Numbered from the stretch's first letter, positions 43,550-51,999 are shown. The stretch is 64,000 nucleotides of DNA from Halobellus limi (GCF_004799685.1 NZ_CP031311.1:2535355-2599354), one strand, 5' to 3'. Notes: generated from the sequence alone by a model not told the origin. Translations and numbers: made by a program.

Positions 43550-43665
43550 ACAGGAGGTGCTATGCACTGACCGGATATACGCACCACGTTGGCGTCGTAC
43601 AACGTCTGGGGACACCGCCCCCGGAAGAGTCGGTGCCGGCGTCTCGCCGCCCCGCAGCCACAACT

Positions 43666-44385
43666 ATGTACGACTTTAGCTTCACGATCACCTACGACGT
43701 CGGTGCCGACGAGTACGCGGACCAGTTCATCGACCGCGAGTCGCTCCGGTCCGAGGCGCTCTACGCGTGTCTGGACCCCTCGAGGATGTGGGTCCTGGAG
43801 CTGGTCACGGGCGATCCGGAGGACCTGCGGGCGATCGACGACCTGTTACTCGACGAATCGATCGATCGGTACTCCGTCAGTGGTCGGTCGTGTGAAGCGA
43901 CCCGTCGGGTGAGCCAGATAGCCGACAAGCGCCGTCAGCGGATGACCTACACCTACGTCTCCGACGTCTCCTACTGCGACGCCATCCCGTTGATCGCGGT
44001 CAAGTACTTCTCCGACGGCGTGCTGTTCAGGCGGACGCGGTCCGGCGAGACGGCCCAGTGGCACGTCCTCGTCCAGGACGACGAGAACGTCGGGATGCTG
44101 TACGACACGGTGAGCGGGCGACTCGCGGACGGGCTCCAGTTCTCGTTCGATCACCTGACCGAACTCGAACAGTGGGAGAGTCGGCTGCTGTCTCCGAGCG
44201 GGATCCGCGCCGAACAGCGGGAGGTGCTGACCGCGGCGGTGAACCGCGGCTACTTCGAGACGCCTCGGGAGGTCACCCTGGAGGAACTCGCGACCGAATT
44301 GGGACTCCCCCGTTCGACGGTGTCCTACCGACTCCGACGAGCGACCGCCGAACTCGCAAAAGCCTTTGTCGAACAAGAGTTATGA
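43666..44385 (+). CDS. HTH-10 (bacterio-opsin activator-type) transcriptional regulator
   Basis: The 239-residue product has a C-terminal HTH_10 domain (LTAAVNRGYFETPREVTLEELATELGL in parts, then PRSTVSYRLRRATAELAKAF) as in Bat and DmsR-type haloarchaeal regulators. Residues 1-170 form a sensory region containing three cysteines (YACLDP, RSCEA, SYCDA) that could be redox-active. Location between cydAB and a rhodanese/ferritin/ferredoxin set suggests control of oxygen or redox genes, by inference. Start chosen at MYDFSFTITYDV. Confidence 0.88.
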   Translation: MYDFSFTITYDVGADEYADQFIDRESLRSEALYACLDPSRMWVLELVTGDPEDLRAIDDLLLDESIDRYSVSGRSCEATRRVSQIADKRRQRMTYTYVSDVSYCDAIPLIAVKYFSDGVLFRRTRSGETAQWHVLVQDDENVGMLYDTVSGRLADGLQFSFDHLTELEQWESRLLSPSGIRAEQREVLTAAVNRGYFETPREVTLEELATELGLPRSTVSYRLRRATAELAKAFVEQEL

Positions 44386-44437
44386 TACAGAGTACCAGAG
44401 GATCGGCCCACGAGATCGCGCCGACGAGAGGAACAGT

Positions 44438-45307
44438 ATGACCGCATCGTCGTACCCCGAGTCCGTGTTGGTCTCCCCCGACTGGGTCGCAGAGAGGCTC
44501 GATCGGTTCGAGTCCGACGACCCCGGGTACCGACTGCTGGAAGTCGACGTCAACACGGCGTTCTACGACACCGGGCACGCCCCGGGGGCGGTGAAGATCG
44601 ACTGGGAGACGGACCTCCGCGCGGACGATCGACACGACATCGTCGGCGCCGACGAACTCGAACGGCTCCTGGGGGACTGCGGCATCACCGACGAGACGAC
44701 GGTCGTGGTCTACGGCGACGACTCGAACTGGTTCGCCGCGCACATGTACTGGCAGCTCACGTACTACGGCCACCCCGACGTCAGGATTATGGACGGTGGT
44801 CGTGGCTACTGGGTCGATCACGGGTACCCGCTGTCGACGGCGTCGGTCAGTCCGCCGACGGTGCAGTACGGCAGGTCGCTGTCGCCGCCGGCCGACCCGT
44901 CCATCAGAGCCTCTCGGGAGGACGTCCGGGACGCGATCGGGACGGACACGGTGTTCGTCGACGTTCGGCTCCCCGAGGAGTACCGGGGCGAGATCACGGC
45001 CCCGCCGGGGACGAACGAGACCGCGATGCGCGGCGGGCACCTCCCCGGCGCGAAGAACGTGTTCTGGGCCGACAACGTCCGGCCGGACATGCGTTTCAAA
45101 TCCCCCGCGGCGCTCCGAGAGGTGTATCGCGCACACGGCGTCGAGCCGGGTGACGACGTCATCGTGTACTGCCGCATCGGCGAACGGTCGTCGCTCACGT
45201 GGTTCGCGCTCTCGGAGCTCCTCGGCTACGAGTCGGTCCGCAACTACGACGGCTCCTGGACCGAGTGGGGCAACATGATCGGGACGCCGATCGAGACCGG
45301 CGAGTGA
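44438..45307 (+). CDS. Thiosulfate sulfurtransferase (two-domain rhodanese)
   Basis: The 289-residue product has two rhodanese domains. The N-terminal one (about 10-135) has GHAPGAVKIDW and VVVYGDDSNWFAAHMYW, with an Asp in place of the active Cys. The C-terminal one (about 150-285) has the active-site loop YCRIGERSS with Cys245 and the DGSWTEWGN end. It transfers sulfane sulfur from thiosulfate or a similar donor to a thiol acceptor. It follows the HTH regulator by 52 bases. Confidence 0.94.
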   Translation: MTASSYPESVLVSPDWVAERLDRFESDDPGYRLLEVDVNTAFYDTGHAPGAVKIDWETDLRADDRHDIVGADELERLLGDCGITDETTVVVYGDDSNWFAAHMYWQLTYYGHPDVRIMDGGRGYWVDHGYPLSTASVSPPTVQYGRSLSPPADPSIRASREDVRDAIGTDTVFVDVRLPEEYRGEITAPPGTNETAMRGGHLPGAKNVFWADNVRPDMRFKSPAALREVYRAHGVEPGDDVIVYCRIGERSSLTWFALSELLGYESVRNYDGSWTEWGNMIGTPIETGE

Positions 45308-45519
45308 TACCGCGGGCGCCGGTGCGCCCCGTCGGCGGACTCCGCCGACCGCTGTTTTTGCCCCGCCATCTCGGGGAACGAACGCGCGTTCGAGCGCGAG
45401 CTTCGATCCTCGAACTGGCAGTAGAAACGCCGATTGAGGCCGTTATCGCCGTCTGAGTGCGACGGTTGTCGAGTGACAAACGAACGGTGATGCCTCTGCC
45501 GGCGGTACGTTCTGTTGCA

Positions 45520-46179
45520 ATGTCCGACGGGAAAGAACACGACAGCGGTTCGGTGGAACCGGGCGACACGAGCAAACGAGTCGGGATGGAAGTCATTCGC
45601 GAGCGGGGCGTCGATCCCGAGGAACTCCGCGAGAAACTCGTCGACGCGATCGGCGCGGAGTTCACGACGTACTACTACTACACGAACCTCCGAATGCACC
45701 TCGCCGGCGAGGAGGACTACAAGGAGATCACCGAGGACGCGCGCCTCGAAGATCGGGCACACTTCGAACTCGTCGTCCCGCGCGTGTACGAACTCGAGGG
45801 CTCGCTCCCGAACGACATCCGTGAGTTCGCAGACCGGGCCTCCTGTCCCGACGCGGAGGTACCGACGCCGATGGACGACGACGGCGGCTTCGATACCGAG
45901 GATCTCGAAGTCGAGGACATTCTGGAGGTGCTTCTGGAGGCAGAGCGGTGCGCCATCCGGACCTGGTCGGAGATCTGTGACATGACTCGGGGTGCCGATC
46001 CGCGGACCTACGACATGGCCCAGCGCATCCTCAACGAGGAGATCGACCACGAGGCCTGGTTCATCGAGCTCCTCTCGAAGGAGCGCGACGACGAAATCAA
46101 CCCGGCCGGTCACTTCGCCCGCGGCGAACCGGGCGATGCGCCCTACTCGACGAACAACCGGTTCAACGACTCGGCCTGA
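45520..46179 (+). CDS. Dps-like ferritin-family protein
   Basis: The 219-residue four-helix-bundle protein has paired metal-site motifs ([20 protein letters not shown] in the first helix pair, [19 protein letters not shown], then [19 protein letters not shown] and [13 protein letters not shown]). The two cysteines of the third block (C-x7-C), with one in ASCPD, recall the thioferritin/DPSL subgroup; assignment to that subgroup is tentative. It would oxidise Fe(II) with peroxide and protect DNA. Start [10 protein letters not shown] was preferred over two upstream Mets that add non-family residues. Confidence 0.86.
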   Translation: MSDGKEHDSGSVEPGDTSKRVGMEVIRERGVDPEELREKLVDAIGAEFTTYYYYTNLRMHLAGEEDYKEITEDARLEDRAHFELVVPRVYELEGSLPNDIREFADRASCPDAEVPTPMDDDGGFDTEDLEVEDILEVLLEAERCAIRTWSEICDMTRGADPRTYDMAQRILNEEIDHEAWFIELLSKERDDEINPAGHFARGEPGDAPYSTNNRFNDSA

Positions 46180-46214
46180 GCGACGATGGCCGATCCCACG
46201 GGCTCCCGTCCGAG

Positions 46215-46598
46215 ATGACAGGACGAGCGGACGACACGTGGACAGTCACCGTCGTCGTACCGGAGGAATCGTCACTGGACGCGGCGGGCGAAACCGTCGA
46301 ACTCGAGGTGGCCGAACACGAGACGATACTCGCAGCCGCGCGTTCGGCGGGGGTATGGCTCCCGGCGGACTGTCAGCAGGGCTGGTGTATCACCTGTGCC
46401 GCCCGACTCGTCGAGGGCGACGTCGTTCATCCCGACGCTCGTCGGTACTACGACGGGGATCGCGAGGCCGACTTCGTGCTCACCTGCACCGCGAAGCCGC
46501 GGGCCGATACGACCGTCGTCGTGGATCGGTACGACGACCTCCTCGAACACCGCGCCGAGCGCGGCAAGCCCCCCGGAAGCGCCAAAATTCGGGGCTGA
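46215..46598 (+). CDS. 2Fe-2S ferredoxin
   Basis: The 127-residue plant-type ferredoxin has the cluster ligands in CQQGWCITCAARL and a fourth Cys in FVLTCTAKP. The acidic N-terminal 35 residues are usual in halophiles. It probably passes electrons to or from an unidentified partner. It follows the ferritin-like gene by 35 bases on the same strand, so joint transcription is plausible, with possible use in iron release or redox buffering. Confidence 0.94.
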   Translation: MTGRADDTWTVTVVVPEESSLDAAGETVELEVAEHETILAAARSAGVWLPADCQQGWCITCAARLVEGDVVHPDARRYYDGDREADFVLTCTAKPRADTTVVVDRYDDLLEHRAERGKPPGSAKIRG

Positions 46599-47016
46599 CG
46601 CGGTCGGTCGCCGGTCGGGTGCCGGTTCGAGCGTTCCCTCCGGACGAAGCGGTGAGGGTCGAACTCGGCGGAGACCTCGCGGACGGTCGGCTTCGAGTTC
46701 CTTGCACGTATCGACCGCGATCTACGTCCGGTGAAGACGGCTGCTGACCTCACCGGAATTGTATTTTTCAATATATACAATACTATCGGTCGGGAGAGAC
46801 GACACGACTCGTATTGGCGAGGTGGTTGCGATGTATTCGATACAGATGCGGGATCAACGGTAAACTCGATATACCCCCTATTTCGGCAAATTCTGGTCGT
46901 CTAGAGCGAATCGGGACGTGATCCGACGAGATCCGCACCTGTTCGACCCCGGTGCGGTCGGAATGCCAACTGATATAATAGTGCTCCTAATAGGCAATAC
47001 TACAGAGCGAACAAAA
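46599..47016. other. 418-base A/T-rich spacer with an inverted repeat
   Basis: No gene is supported. ATTGTAT (46758-46764) and ATACAAT (46775-46781) form a perfect seven-base inverted repeat around ttttcaatat. The right arm overlaps a TATA-like atatataca. It may be an operator/promoter, but the nearest gene in the same direction starts 236 bases on. Only tiny frames (for example MYSIQMRDQR at about 46829) lie between. A second A/T-rich block sits at 46970-47016 before the next gene. Confidence 0.45.
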
Positions 47017-47277
47017 ATGGATGACGAAGAAAACACAGAAGCGAGAGCCGCGTCCGGTCGGCGGATCGCCGGGACAGTCGCCGGATCGTTCAGCGTCGTC
47101 GTCGTACTCGCCGCGGTATCGTACGCGGTGATGGTCAGCGTCGTCAACTGGGTGACCGTCGGCGTCCTCTCGTACCCCATCGGCGGCGTCGCGCCGTTCG
47201 TCGTGATAACCGGTGCCATCCTCACCATCCCGATCGTCGTTCCGACCGTTCTCGTGTCGGTGCGGATGGCGACGTAG
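47017..47277 (+). CDS. Small two-helix membrane protein, hypothetical
   Basis: The 86-residue product has a polar head (MDDEENTEARAASGRRIAG) and two hydrophobic segments (VVVVLAAVSYAVMVSVVNWV and VAPFVVITGAILTIPIVVPT). I chose the ATG at 47017; a TATA-like gatataat (about 46971-46978) lies about 40 bases upstream. Family unknown. A MITE-like element follows 51 bases after its stop. Confidence 0.6.
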   Translation: MDDEENTEARAASGRRIAGTVAGSFSVVVVLAAVSYAVMVSVVNWVTVGVLSYPIGGVAPFVVITGAILTIPIVVPTVLVSVRMAT

Positions 47278-47328
47278 TTCGGCGGCCCTGTCTCGGTCGA
47301 GACCCACAGCGGACACCGCCGCCGGGGG

Positions 47329-47533
47329 TGTTTAGTTAAGCGATTGCAGCCGTAAAACCGCTCTCGGGTGGGAATGGAAGGGGCCGCGCTCTCGGCGAAG
47401 ACGGGCGATGCAAGGACCGCAGGCACGAGCCCCGCGAGTGCCGAGGACCGCAGCGAGCCCATCGAGTCGAGAGCGCGGGGGCTTCCGAAGTCTTCACCAC
47501 AGCGATCTCGCCGGTTTCACTTCTAACTAAACA
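47329..47533. mobile_element. MITE-like element with 10-base terminal inverted repeats
   Basis: The 205-base element is bounded by TGTTTAGTTA (47329-47338) and its exact reverse complement TAACTAAACA (47524-47533). The interior has no intact gene, is very G/C-rich, and contains self-complementary runs (ccgcgctctcgg against cgagagcgcgg; gaccgcaggcac against the gccgaggaccgc region). The ends resemble remnants of an insertion sequence, making this a probable non-autonomous element. I recall similar sequences in many haloarchaeal genomes but cannot verify that here. Target duplications are not evident. Confidence 0.6.
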
Positions 47534-47631
47534 GTACTCCGCCGCCGCGAAGCAAACTATTAGTGTCGTCACGGCGGGAGTATCACTCGGACGAAACGAT
47601 GCGAGGATACCGGAGTGTGGTGAGTTGAGCC

Positions 47632-49071
47632 GTGACCGACGACACAGTTGTCGCGGGCGGGACGGCTGACACGGACGACGCAGCCGCGGACGACGACACC
47701 GTCGATTCGCTCTGGGAGTGGGACGCCGACCGACCCGAGCGGAGTCCGGCCCACTTTCACGAGTTCTGCTCGTTGAACCCGCTGGACACGACCGACGACC
47801 TCCCGTTTATGTTGGACTTCGGCGACGAGGAGGATCGCTGGGCGCGACGCGTCGGGCGGGCGCTGACGTACGCGCTGCGGCATACGCCGGTGATCGTCAC
47901 CGGCGTCGTCCTGCTGCTGCTCGTGCAGTCGGCAGCGACGGACCTGCACGGCGTCGAGCAGCTACTCACCGGACGACTCGGAGTCGTGACGAGCGTCCTC
48001 GGGGGAATGGGTGTCCTCTGGCTGGCCATAGTCGCCCTCGTCGCGTTCATCTTCAGCGCTGCGGACGGCGACGACAGACTCCGAGAGGTCACGGTCGACC
48101 TGCTGCACGTGGGGGTGGTGTACGGCGTGTTGGCGCTGCTGCTCGCCGGGGCCGCCTGGAGCGCCTGGACGGTGTACGACCGGCCGGTCGGCGCGTTGGA
48201 GCCGAACGTCGTCTACAGTTTCGGGTTCCTCCTCTTGGTGTACGTCGGCGGCCCGCTCGTGTACGACGGAATGCGACGGACCGAGAGCCTCTTCACGGAG
48301 CTCCACCGCTCCGACCTGTTCGGGACCCACGCGGCGGAGCGATCGTACGAACGGACGTTTCTCCGGCGGTTTCGGAAGGCGTTCGGTCTCACGATCCGGG
48401 GCGTGCCCGCGGTGCTTCTCGTCTCGGTGCTCTTCGTCGCCCAGTTCGTCGGCATCTGGATCGTGAGTCGGGGACCGTTCGTGCTCGGTACGCCGACGAC
48501 GCTCCTCGTCGTGACCGCCATCGACGTCGTCATCGTCGTGGTGGCGGTGCAGTTCGTCCTGCTCGTCCGCTTTCTCAACGAGTTGCTCGACGAGGGGGGA
48601 ATCACCCTCCGATACATTCCGGGCCACGAGGACGACGCGGGCGGGTTCCGCGACTTCGGACGGTTCGCGACGCGGGTCAACTCGCTTCTCGTCCTGGCCG
48701 GCGTGTATCTGGCCTACCGGCTGCACGTGCAGGGATCGCGCGACCCCCTGGGACCGAACACCGCGGCGTCGCTGACGGCGTGGGACCCGCTCATCTGGGC
48801 GGCGAGTTACGCCGTTCCCGTCGCCATTTACGGCGCGGTGATCGGCATCTGGCTGTACTTCTCGTTCTGGCAGATTCACCGGAAGATGGTCCGCGACAAG
48901 CGCCGAGAGATCCAGCGCGAGCGGTCTCCCGAGGGTCGCTCACGCGAGGACATCGAAACCCTCCAGACCTACCGAGACGCCCCCGAGTGGCCGATCAACG
49001 ACCGGCTTCTCGTCACCGTGTTCTCGATCGACGTCATCTCTGTCATCCTCTCGTTGCTGTCGCTGACGTGA
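47632..49071 (+). CDS. Large integral membrane protein, function unknown
   Basis: The 479-residue product has an acidic soluble N-terminus (about 1-75, with LWEWDADRPERSPAHFHEF). About nine membrane segments follow, in groups near 85-165, 175-215, 260-325 and 360-440, and a charged cytoplasmic segment (HRKMVRDKRREIQRERSPEG) precedes the last helix. No transporter or enzyme motif is recognisable. The start is GTG about 98 bases after the MITE-like element. It converges on the four-helix paralogue cluster and may be functionally linked, but that is unproven. Confidence 0.85.
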   Translation: MTDDTVVAGGTADTDDAAADDDTVDSLWEWDADRPERSPAHFHEFCSLNPLDTTDDLPFMLDFGDEEDRWARRVGRALTYALRHTPVIVTGVVLLLLVQSAATDLHGVEQLLTGRLGVVTSVLGGMGVLWLAIVALVAFIFSAADGDDRLREVTVDLLHVGVVYGVLALLLAGAAWSAWTVYDRPVGALEPNVVYSFGFLLLVYVGGPLVYDGMRRTESLFTELHRSDLFGTHAAERSYERTFLRRFRKAFGLTIRGVPAVLLVSVLFVAQFVGIWIVSRGPFVLGTPTTLLVVTAIDVVIVVVAVQFVLLVRFLNELLDEGGITLRYIPGHEDDAGGFRDFGRFATRVNSLLVLAGVYLAYRLHVQGSRDPLGPNTAASLTAWDPLIWAASYAVPVAIYGAVIGIWLYFSFWQIHRKMVRDKRREIQRERSPEGRSREDIETLQTYRDAPEWPINDRLLVTVFSIDVISVILSLLSLT

Positions 49072-49119
49072 GCGACGGCCGAAGGCCGAAGCGTCGGAGC
49101 AGTTCGCGCGTCGCAGGGA

Positions 49120-49539
49120 TCAGAGCAGTTCGCGCGTCGCACCGTAGTGGGCGATCACGTACCCGCCGAGGAACAGGGCGCCGCCGAGGTTGGTGCGCAG
49201 GTGATCGCCGCGGTTGATGTAGACCGCCCCGATGACCATCCCCGCGATGAGGACGCAGACGCCGAGGACGACCGCCGCGTACTGCCAGGTCGCCTCGAGG
49301 TCGAGCGCCTCGCGTCCGCCGAAGCCGTCCGTCGAACGGGACTCGCTGTCCAGCAGTCGCCCGGTGACCGCGTAGTGGGCCGCGAGGTAGCCGAACCACG
49401 CGGTCGACGCGGCCACCACGACGCGGACGGCCCGGCCCTCGGAGGCCCAGATGAACCCCGAGGAGAGGCCGAGAGACGTCGCCGCCAGGCCGAGCAGGAA
49501 TCCGACGTGCCGACGGTCCGGGAGAGATGCCGATGACAT
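49120..49539 (-). CDS. GY-x3-H four-helix membrane protein, paralogue 1
   Basis: The 139-residue protein has four membrane helices arranged as two similar helix pairs. Each pair ends in a Gly-Tyr-x3-His motif: FGYLAAHYAVTG (Gly50, Tyr51, His55) and GGYVIAHYGATR (Gly126, Tyr127, His131). The C-terminus comes exactly eight residues after the last His, as in its three neighbours. It starts two bases after paralogue 2. The function is unknown; the membrane-facing His residues could bind metal or heme, which is speculation. Confidence 0.82.
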   Translation of the reverse strand: MSSASLPDRRHVGFLLGLAATSLGLSSGFIWASEGRAVRVVVAASTAWFGYLAAHYAVTGRLLDSESRSTDGFGGREALDLEATWQYAAVVLGVCVLIAGMVIGAVYINRGDHLRTNLGGALFLGGYVIAHYGATRELL

Positions 49540-49541
49540 GT

Positions 49542-49934
49542 TCAAAAGAGGCTCTGGTGGATGACGACGTGCGTCCAGGCGTACCCGCCGACGCTGTAGA
49601 CGCCGGCCCGAACGGCACCCGCGACGCTGGGGTCGACGACGGTCAGAGAGAACTGCGTCACCCCCGCGGCGATCCCGAAGATCCCGACGAGTCCGAGGCC
49701 GCCGCGAATCAGCGGGTGTTCGGTGCGGACCGACGCTTCGGCGCCGTCGAGCGCGTACCCGGACGGCGAGAGAACGGTCCATCCGTCGCGAGCGACGAAG
49801 TAGCCCGCGACGAACAGGCAGAACCCGACGAAGACGATCGGAACGTCGCCGCTGAACGAGTAGAGTCCGGCGATGCTCGACCCGGCCACGACGAGCGCGC
49901 TGCCGGCGACGACGGGGCCCCACCTCCGCTGCAT
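49542..49934 (-). CDS. GY-x3-H four-helix membrane protein, paralogue 2
   Basis: The 130-residue protein has the same two-by-two helix layout. The first motif is degenerate (AGYFVARDG, His lost) and the second is intact (GGYAWTHVV, His122, eight residues from the end). A TATA-like tttattt lies at about 49963-49972, about 33 bases before its ATG. It heads the pair with paralogue 1, and just upstream lies the roughly 44-base repeat array. Confidence 0.8.
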   Translation of the reverse strand: MQRRWGPVVAGSALVVAGSSIAGLYSFSGDVPIVFVGFCLFVAGYFVARDGWTVLSPSGYALDGAEASVRTEHPLIRGGLGLVGIFGIAAGVTQFSLTVVDPSVAGAVRAGVYSVGGYAWTHVVIHQSLF

Positions 49935-49948
49935 ACTGTTCGTCGGTA

Positions 49949-50125
49949 GATTCCGGGGGACTCAAATAAATCTCCGGATGGCGGACCGGCAGACGGGAGC
50001 GTCGTGCGGTCGATAGATTCCGGATGGAAGTCGACCGTTCCGGCCCGGTGCAGTCGATCGAGTCCGGATGGAGGTCGATCGTTCCGGCCCGATTCAACCG
50101 ACAGATTCCGGACCGTGCGGTCGGT
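49949..50125. repeat. Imperfect tandem repeat array, period 44-45 bases
   Basis: A unit beginning g(a/t)ttccggatgg and ending in gttccggcccg(g/a) recurs at 50016, 50060 and 50104 (period 44), with a related unit at 49971 and a partial copy at 49949. The third clear copy is truncated and diverged. The array fills the 200-base spacer between the two pairs of four-helix membrane genes and may reflect the duplication that produced them. There are no unique spacers. Confidence 0.75.
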
Positions 50126-50134
50126 TCGACGGGA

Positions 50135-50527
50135 CTACAGCGCCGTCCCGGTCAGGAGCCAGTGGCCGGAGGCGTACCCGCCGACGAACGCGGTGGCCGC
50201 CGCGGCCAGGAGTACGACCGAGTCGACGACGAGCGCGTGGATCCCCAGCGGGAACGCGAGCGCCATCCCGACGCCGGCGACGACGACGCCGAGCCGTTTC
50301 GACCGCGAGGCCGGGACGTTGGGGTCGTCGCCGGTCCCGGGCGCGTCGACGAAGCGCCCCGTCTCGCCGTGGTGGGCGAACAGGTACCCGCTCCAAGAGA
50401 GCGCGACGGCGACGAAGACGGCGGGGAACGACCACCCCTGGGCGGACCCCCAGACGGCGGCGGTGAGTCCGACGACCGCCGCGAGGAGGCCGCCGAAGAA
50501 TTCGAGCGGGGAGCGTCGGCCGCTCAT
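50135..50527 (-). CDS. GY-x3-H four-helix membrane protein, paralogue 3
   Basis: The 130-residue protein carries both motifs intact: SGYLFAHHGETG (Gly47, Tyr48, His52) and GGYASGHWLLTG (Gly117, Tyr118, His122), with eight residues after the last His. Between the pairs is a polar cytoplasmic or external loop (about 56-80). Only one base separates it from the paralogue 4 stop, so the two are co-transcribed. Confidence 0.82.
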   Translation of the reverse strand: MSGRRSPLEFFGGLLAAVVGLTAAVWGSAQGWSFPAVFVAVALSWSGYLFAHHGETGRFVDAPGTGDDPNVPASRSKRLGVVVAGVGMALAFPLGIHALVVDSVVLLAAAATAFVGGYASGHWLLTGTAL

Positions 50528-50528
50528 C

Positions 50529-50915
50529 TCACAGCACCTCGTCGTTGGCGATCCGGTGGCCGATGACGTATCCGAGGACGACCGACACGCCCGAGAGGAC
50601 CATCGGCGTCGCCGCCGCCGTCCGGACCGCACGGCCCATAAGCACGAAGCCGTACGCGGCCAGGACGACGGACACGGCGAGTCCGCCCCCCTGCCGGAGG
50701 AGTCCGACCGTCCCCGCCGTCGAGACGCCCGATACCCCGATGTCCGGCCAGCCGTGGACCCCGTACTGCATCGTCCGGTAGCCGACGACGAAGAGCACGA
50801 AGCCGGCGACCACGTGCCACAGGCGGCCGGCGAACGCGTTCACGCCGACGAGCGCGAGACCGACACAGAGCACGAGGCTGCCGACGACGATCCAGCCGCT
50901 CCGTCCGATGGTCAT
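50529..50915 (-). CDS. GY-x3-H four-helix membrane protein, paralogue 4
   Basis: The 128-residue protein has a degenerate first motif (VGYRTMQYGVHG) and an intact second one (LGYVIGHRIAND; Gly115, Tyr116, His120), again eight residues from the C-terminus. A TATA-like cttaatacc (50947-50954, minus strand) lies about 35 bases before its ATG and probably drives the paralogue 4-3 pair. The pattern of degenerate-then-intact first motifs repeats in both gene pairs. Confidence 0.82.
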   Translation of the reverse strand: MTIGRSGWIVVGSLVLCVGLALVGVNAFAGRLWHVVAGFVLFVVGYRTMQYGVHGWPDIGVSGVSTAGTVGLLRQGGGLAVSVVLAAYGFVLMGRAVRTAAATPMVLSGVSVVLGYVIGHRIANDEVL

Positions 50916-51064
50916 AGCGCTGACGTCGGTACTGCCGGCACGCGAGGTATTAAGCCCCCCGGAGCCGGCACGGGGCGGTCGAAGCAGTCGGTGCGTAGGG
51001 CCGCACTGCCCGTCGGTTTCGCCCTCACGACGGGGGAGCGGCTCACGTTCCGAACGGGAGTAGC

Positions 51065-51148
51065 TATAGTAGCGTTTGCGGCTACTTGCTCATCCGATCG
51101 TATGCTGTCGTTCGATCGAGTGAGTGAAGACTTGCAAACGCTACTATA
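51065..51148. mobile_element. 84-base palindromic MITE-like element
   Basis: Perfect 15-base inverted repeats (51065-51079 tatagtagcgtttgc and 51134-51148) bound a core whose two halves are themselves imperfectly complementary, so the whole element could fold into one long hairpin. There is no coding capacity. It lies in the 430-base spacer between paralogue 4 and the lipoprotein gene, which otherwise holds no gene. It is probably a short non-autonomous transposable element; other copies elsewhere would prove it. Confidence 0.65.
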
Positions 51149-51345
51149 CCGAACCGCGAGGGCGACGACCGGCACGACGGCCGCGGGGTCGGACGCACCG
51201 TCAGCAACGCGGGCTGTGTCTTAAATGTGAAAAGCGTCGCGCTCGCACGCGATCGAGGGAGTCGTCCAGCCGACGGATATCCGCGTTTCCGCGGCTCGAA
51301 TCCCGACCCTCGAATTTAAATCCGATCGTGCGTGTAGTCTCAGTC

Positions 51346-51999
51346 GTGATATCGAACCGTCGCGCGCTGGCCGCCGTCGCGGTCGCGCTGCTCTTGGTGA
51401 CGAGTGGATGCATCGGCTTTCTCACCGGGGACGAACCGCTCACGTTCTCCGCCGAGCCCGCGGCCGCCGACGAGGCGACGGCGCAGGAGGCGGGGTACGA
51501 GCTGAACGGGACGCGGACGCTCGAGGTGAACGAGACCTTCGAGGTCGCCGGACAGGAGCGGCAGGTCGTCGCGACGAACTACCTGACCGACTACCGGAAG
51601 AGCGTCGAACTCGGGGCGCTCGGCGAGGCCGAGGTCGGCGTCTTCACCGTCGTCTCCACGCCGGCGGTCGAGATCGCCGGCCGGACGCTCAACCCCATCG
51701 GGAGCTACTCAAACGCGCGGTTGGTCCAGTTCGTCCAGGAGCAGTACTCCGGGATGAGCGACATCGAGCGGGTGAGCGAGCAGAACGTCACCGTCCAGGG
51801 GACCGAGACGACCGTGACGAAGTTCTCCGCGACGGCGACGATCGAGGGGCGTGAGGTCGACGTGTTCGTCCACGTGACGAAGTACCGCGACGGCGACGAC
51901 TTCGTCCTCGCGCTCGGCGTGTACCCCCAGCAACTGGACGGCGAGGAGGAGAACGTGCTCGCGCTGATCCGGTCGATCGAGCATCCGGTTTCGGAGTGA
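51346..51999 (+). CDS. Haloarchaeal lipoprotein (probably DUF6517 family)
   Basis: The 217-residue secreted protein has a signal peptide with lipobox (LLLVTSGCIG, Cys at about 23) and a mature domain that begins with an acidic/Ala linker. It continues as beta-rich sequence (TLEVNETFEVAGQERQVVATN, VFTVVSTPAVEIAG, VTKFSATATIEGREVDVFVHV). I chose the GTG at 51346 because a TATA (tttaaat, about 51314-51320) lies about 27 bases upstream, a leaderless arrangement. The role is unknown; the family name is from memory. Confidence 0.82.
   Translation: MISNRRALAAVAVALLLVTSGCIGFLTGDEPLTFSAEPAAADEATAQEAGYELNGTRTLEVNETFEVAGQERQVVATNYLTDYRKSVELGALGEAEVGVFTVVSTPAVEIAGRTLNPIGSYSNARLVQFVQEQYSGMSDIERVSEQNVTVQGTETTVTKFSATATIEGREVDVFVHVTKYRDGDDFVLALGVYPQQLDGEEENVLALIRSIEHPVSE

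Noticed and set aside
46878-47572. Minus-strand reading frames across the 205-base element
   Set aside because: They start inside the MITE-like element and run antisense through the small membrane gene, with no protein-like features.
49949-50125. Possible CRISPR array
   Set aside because: The 44-base units are imperfect and contiguous, lack spacers, and have no cas context.
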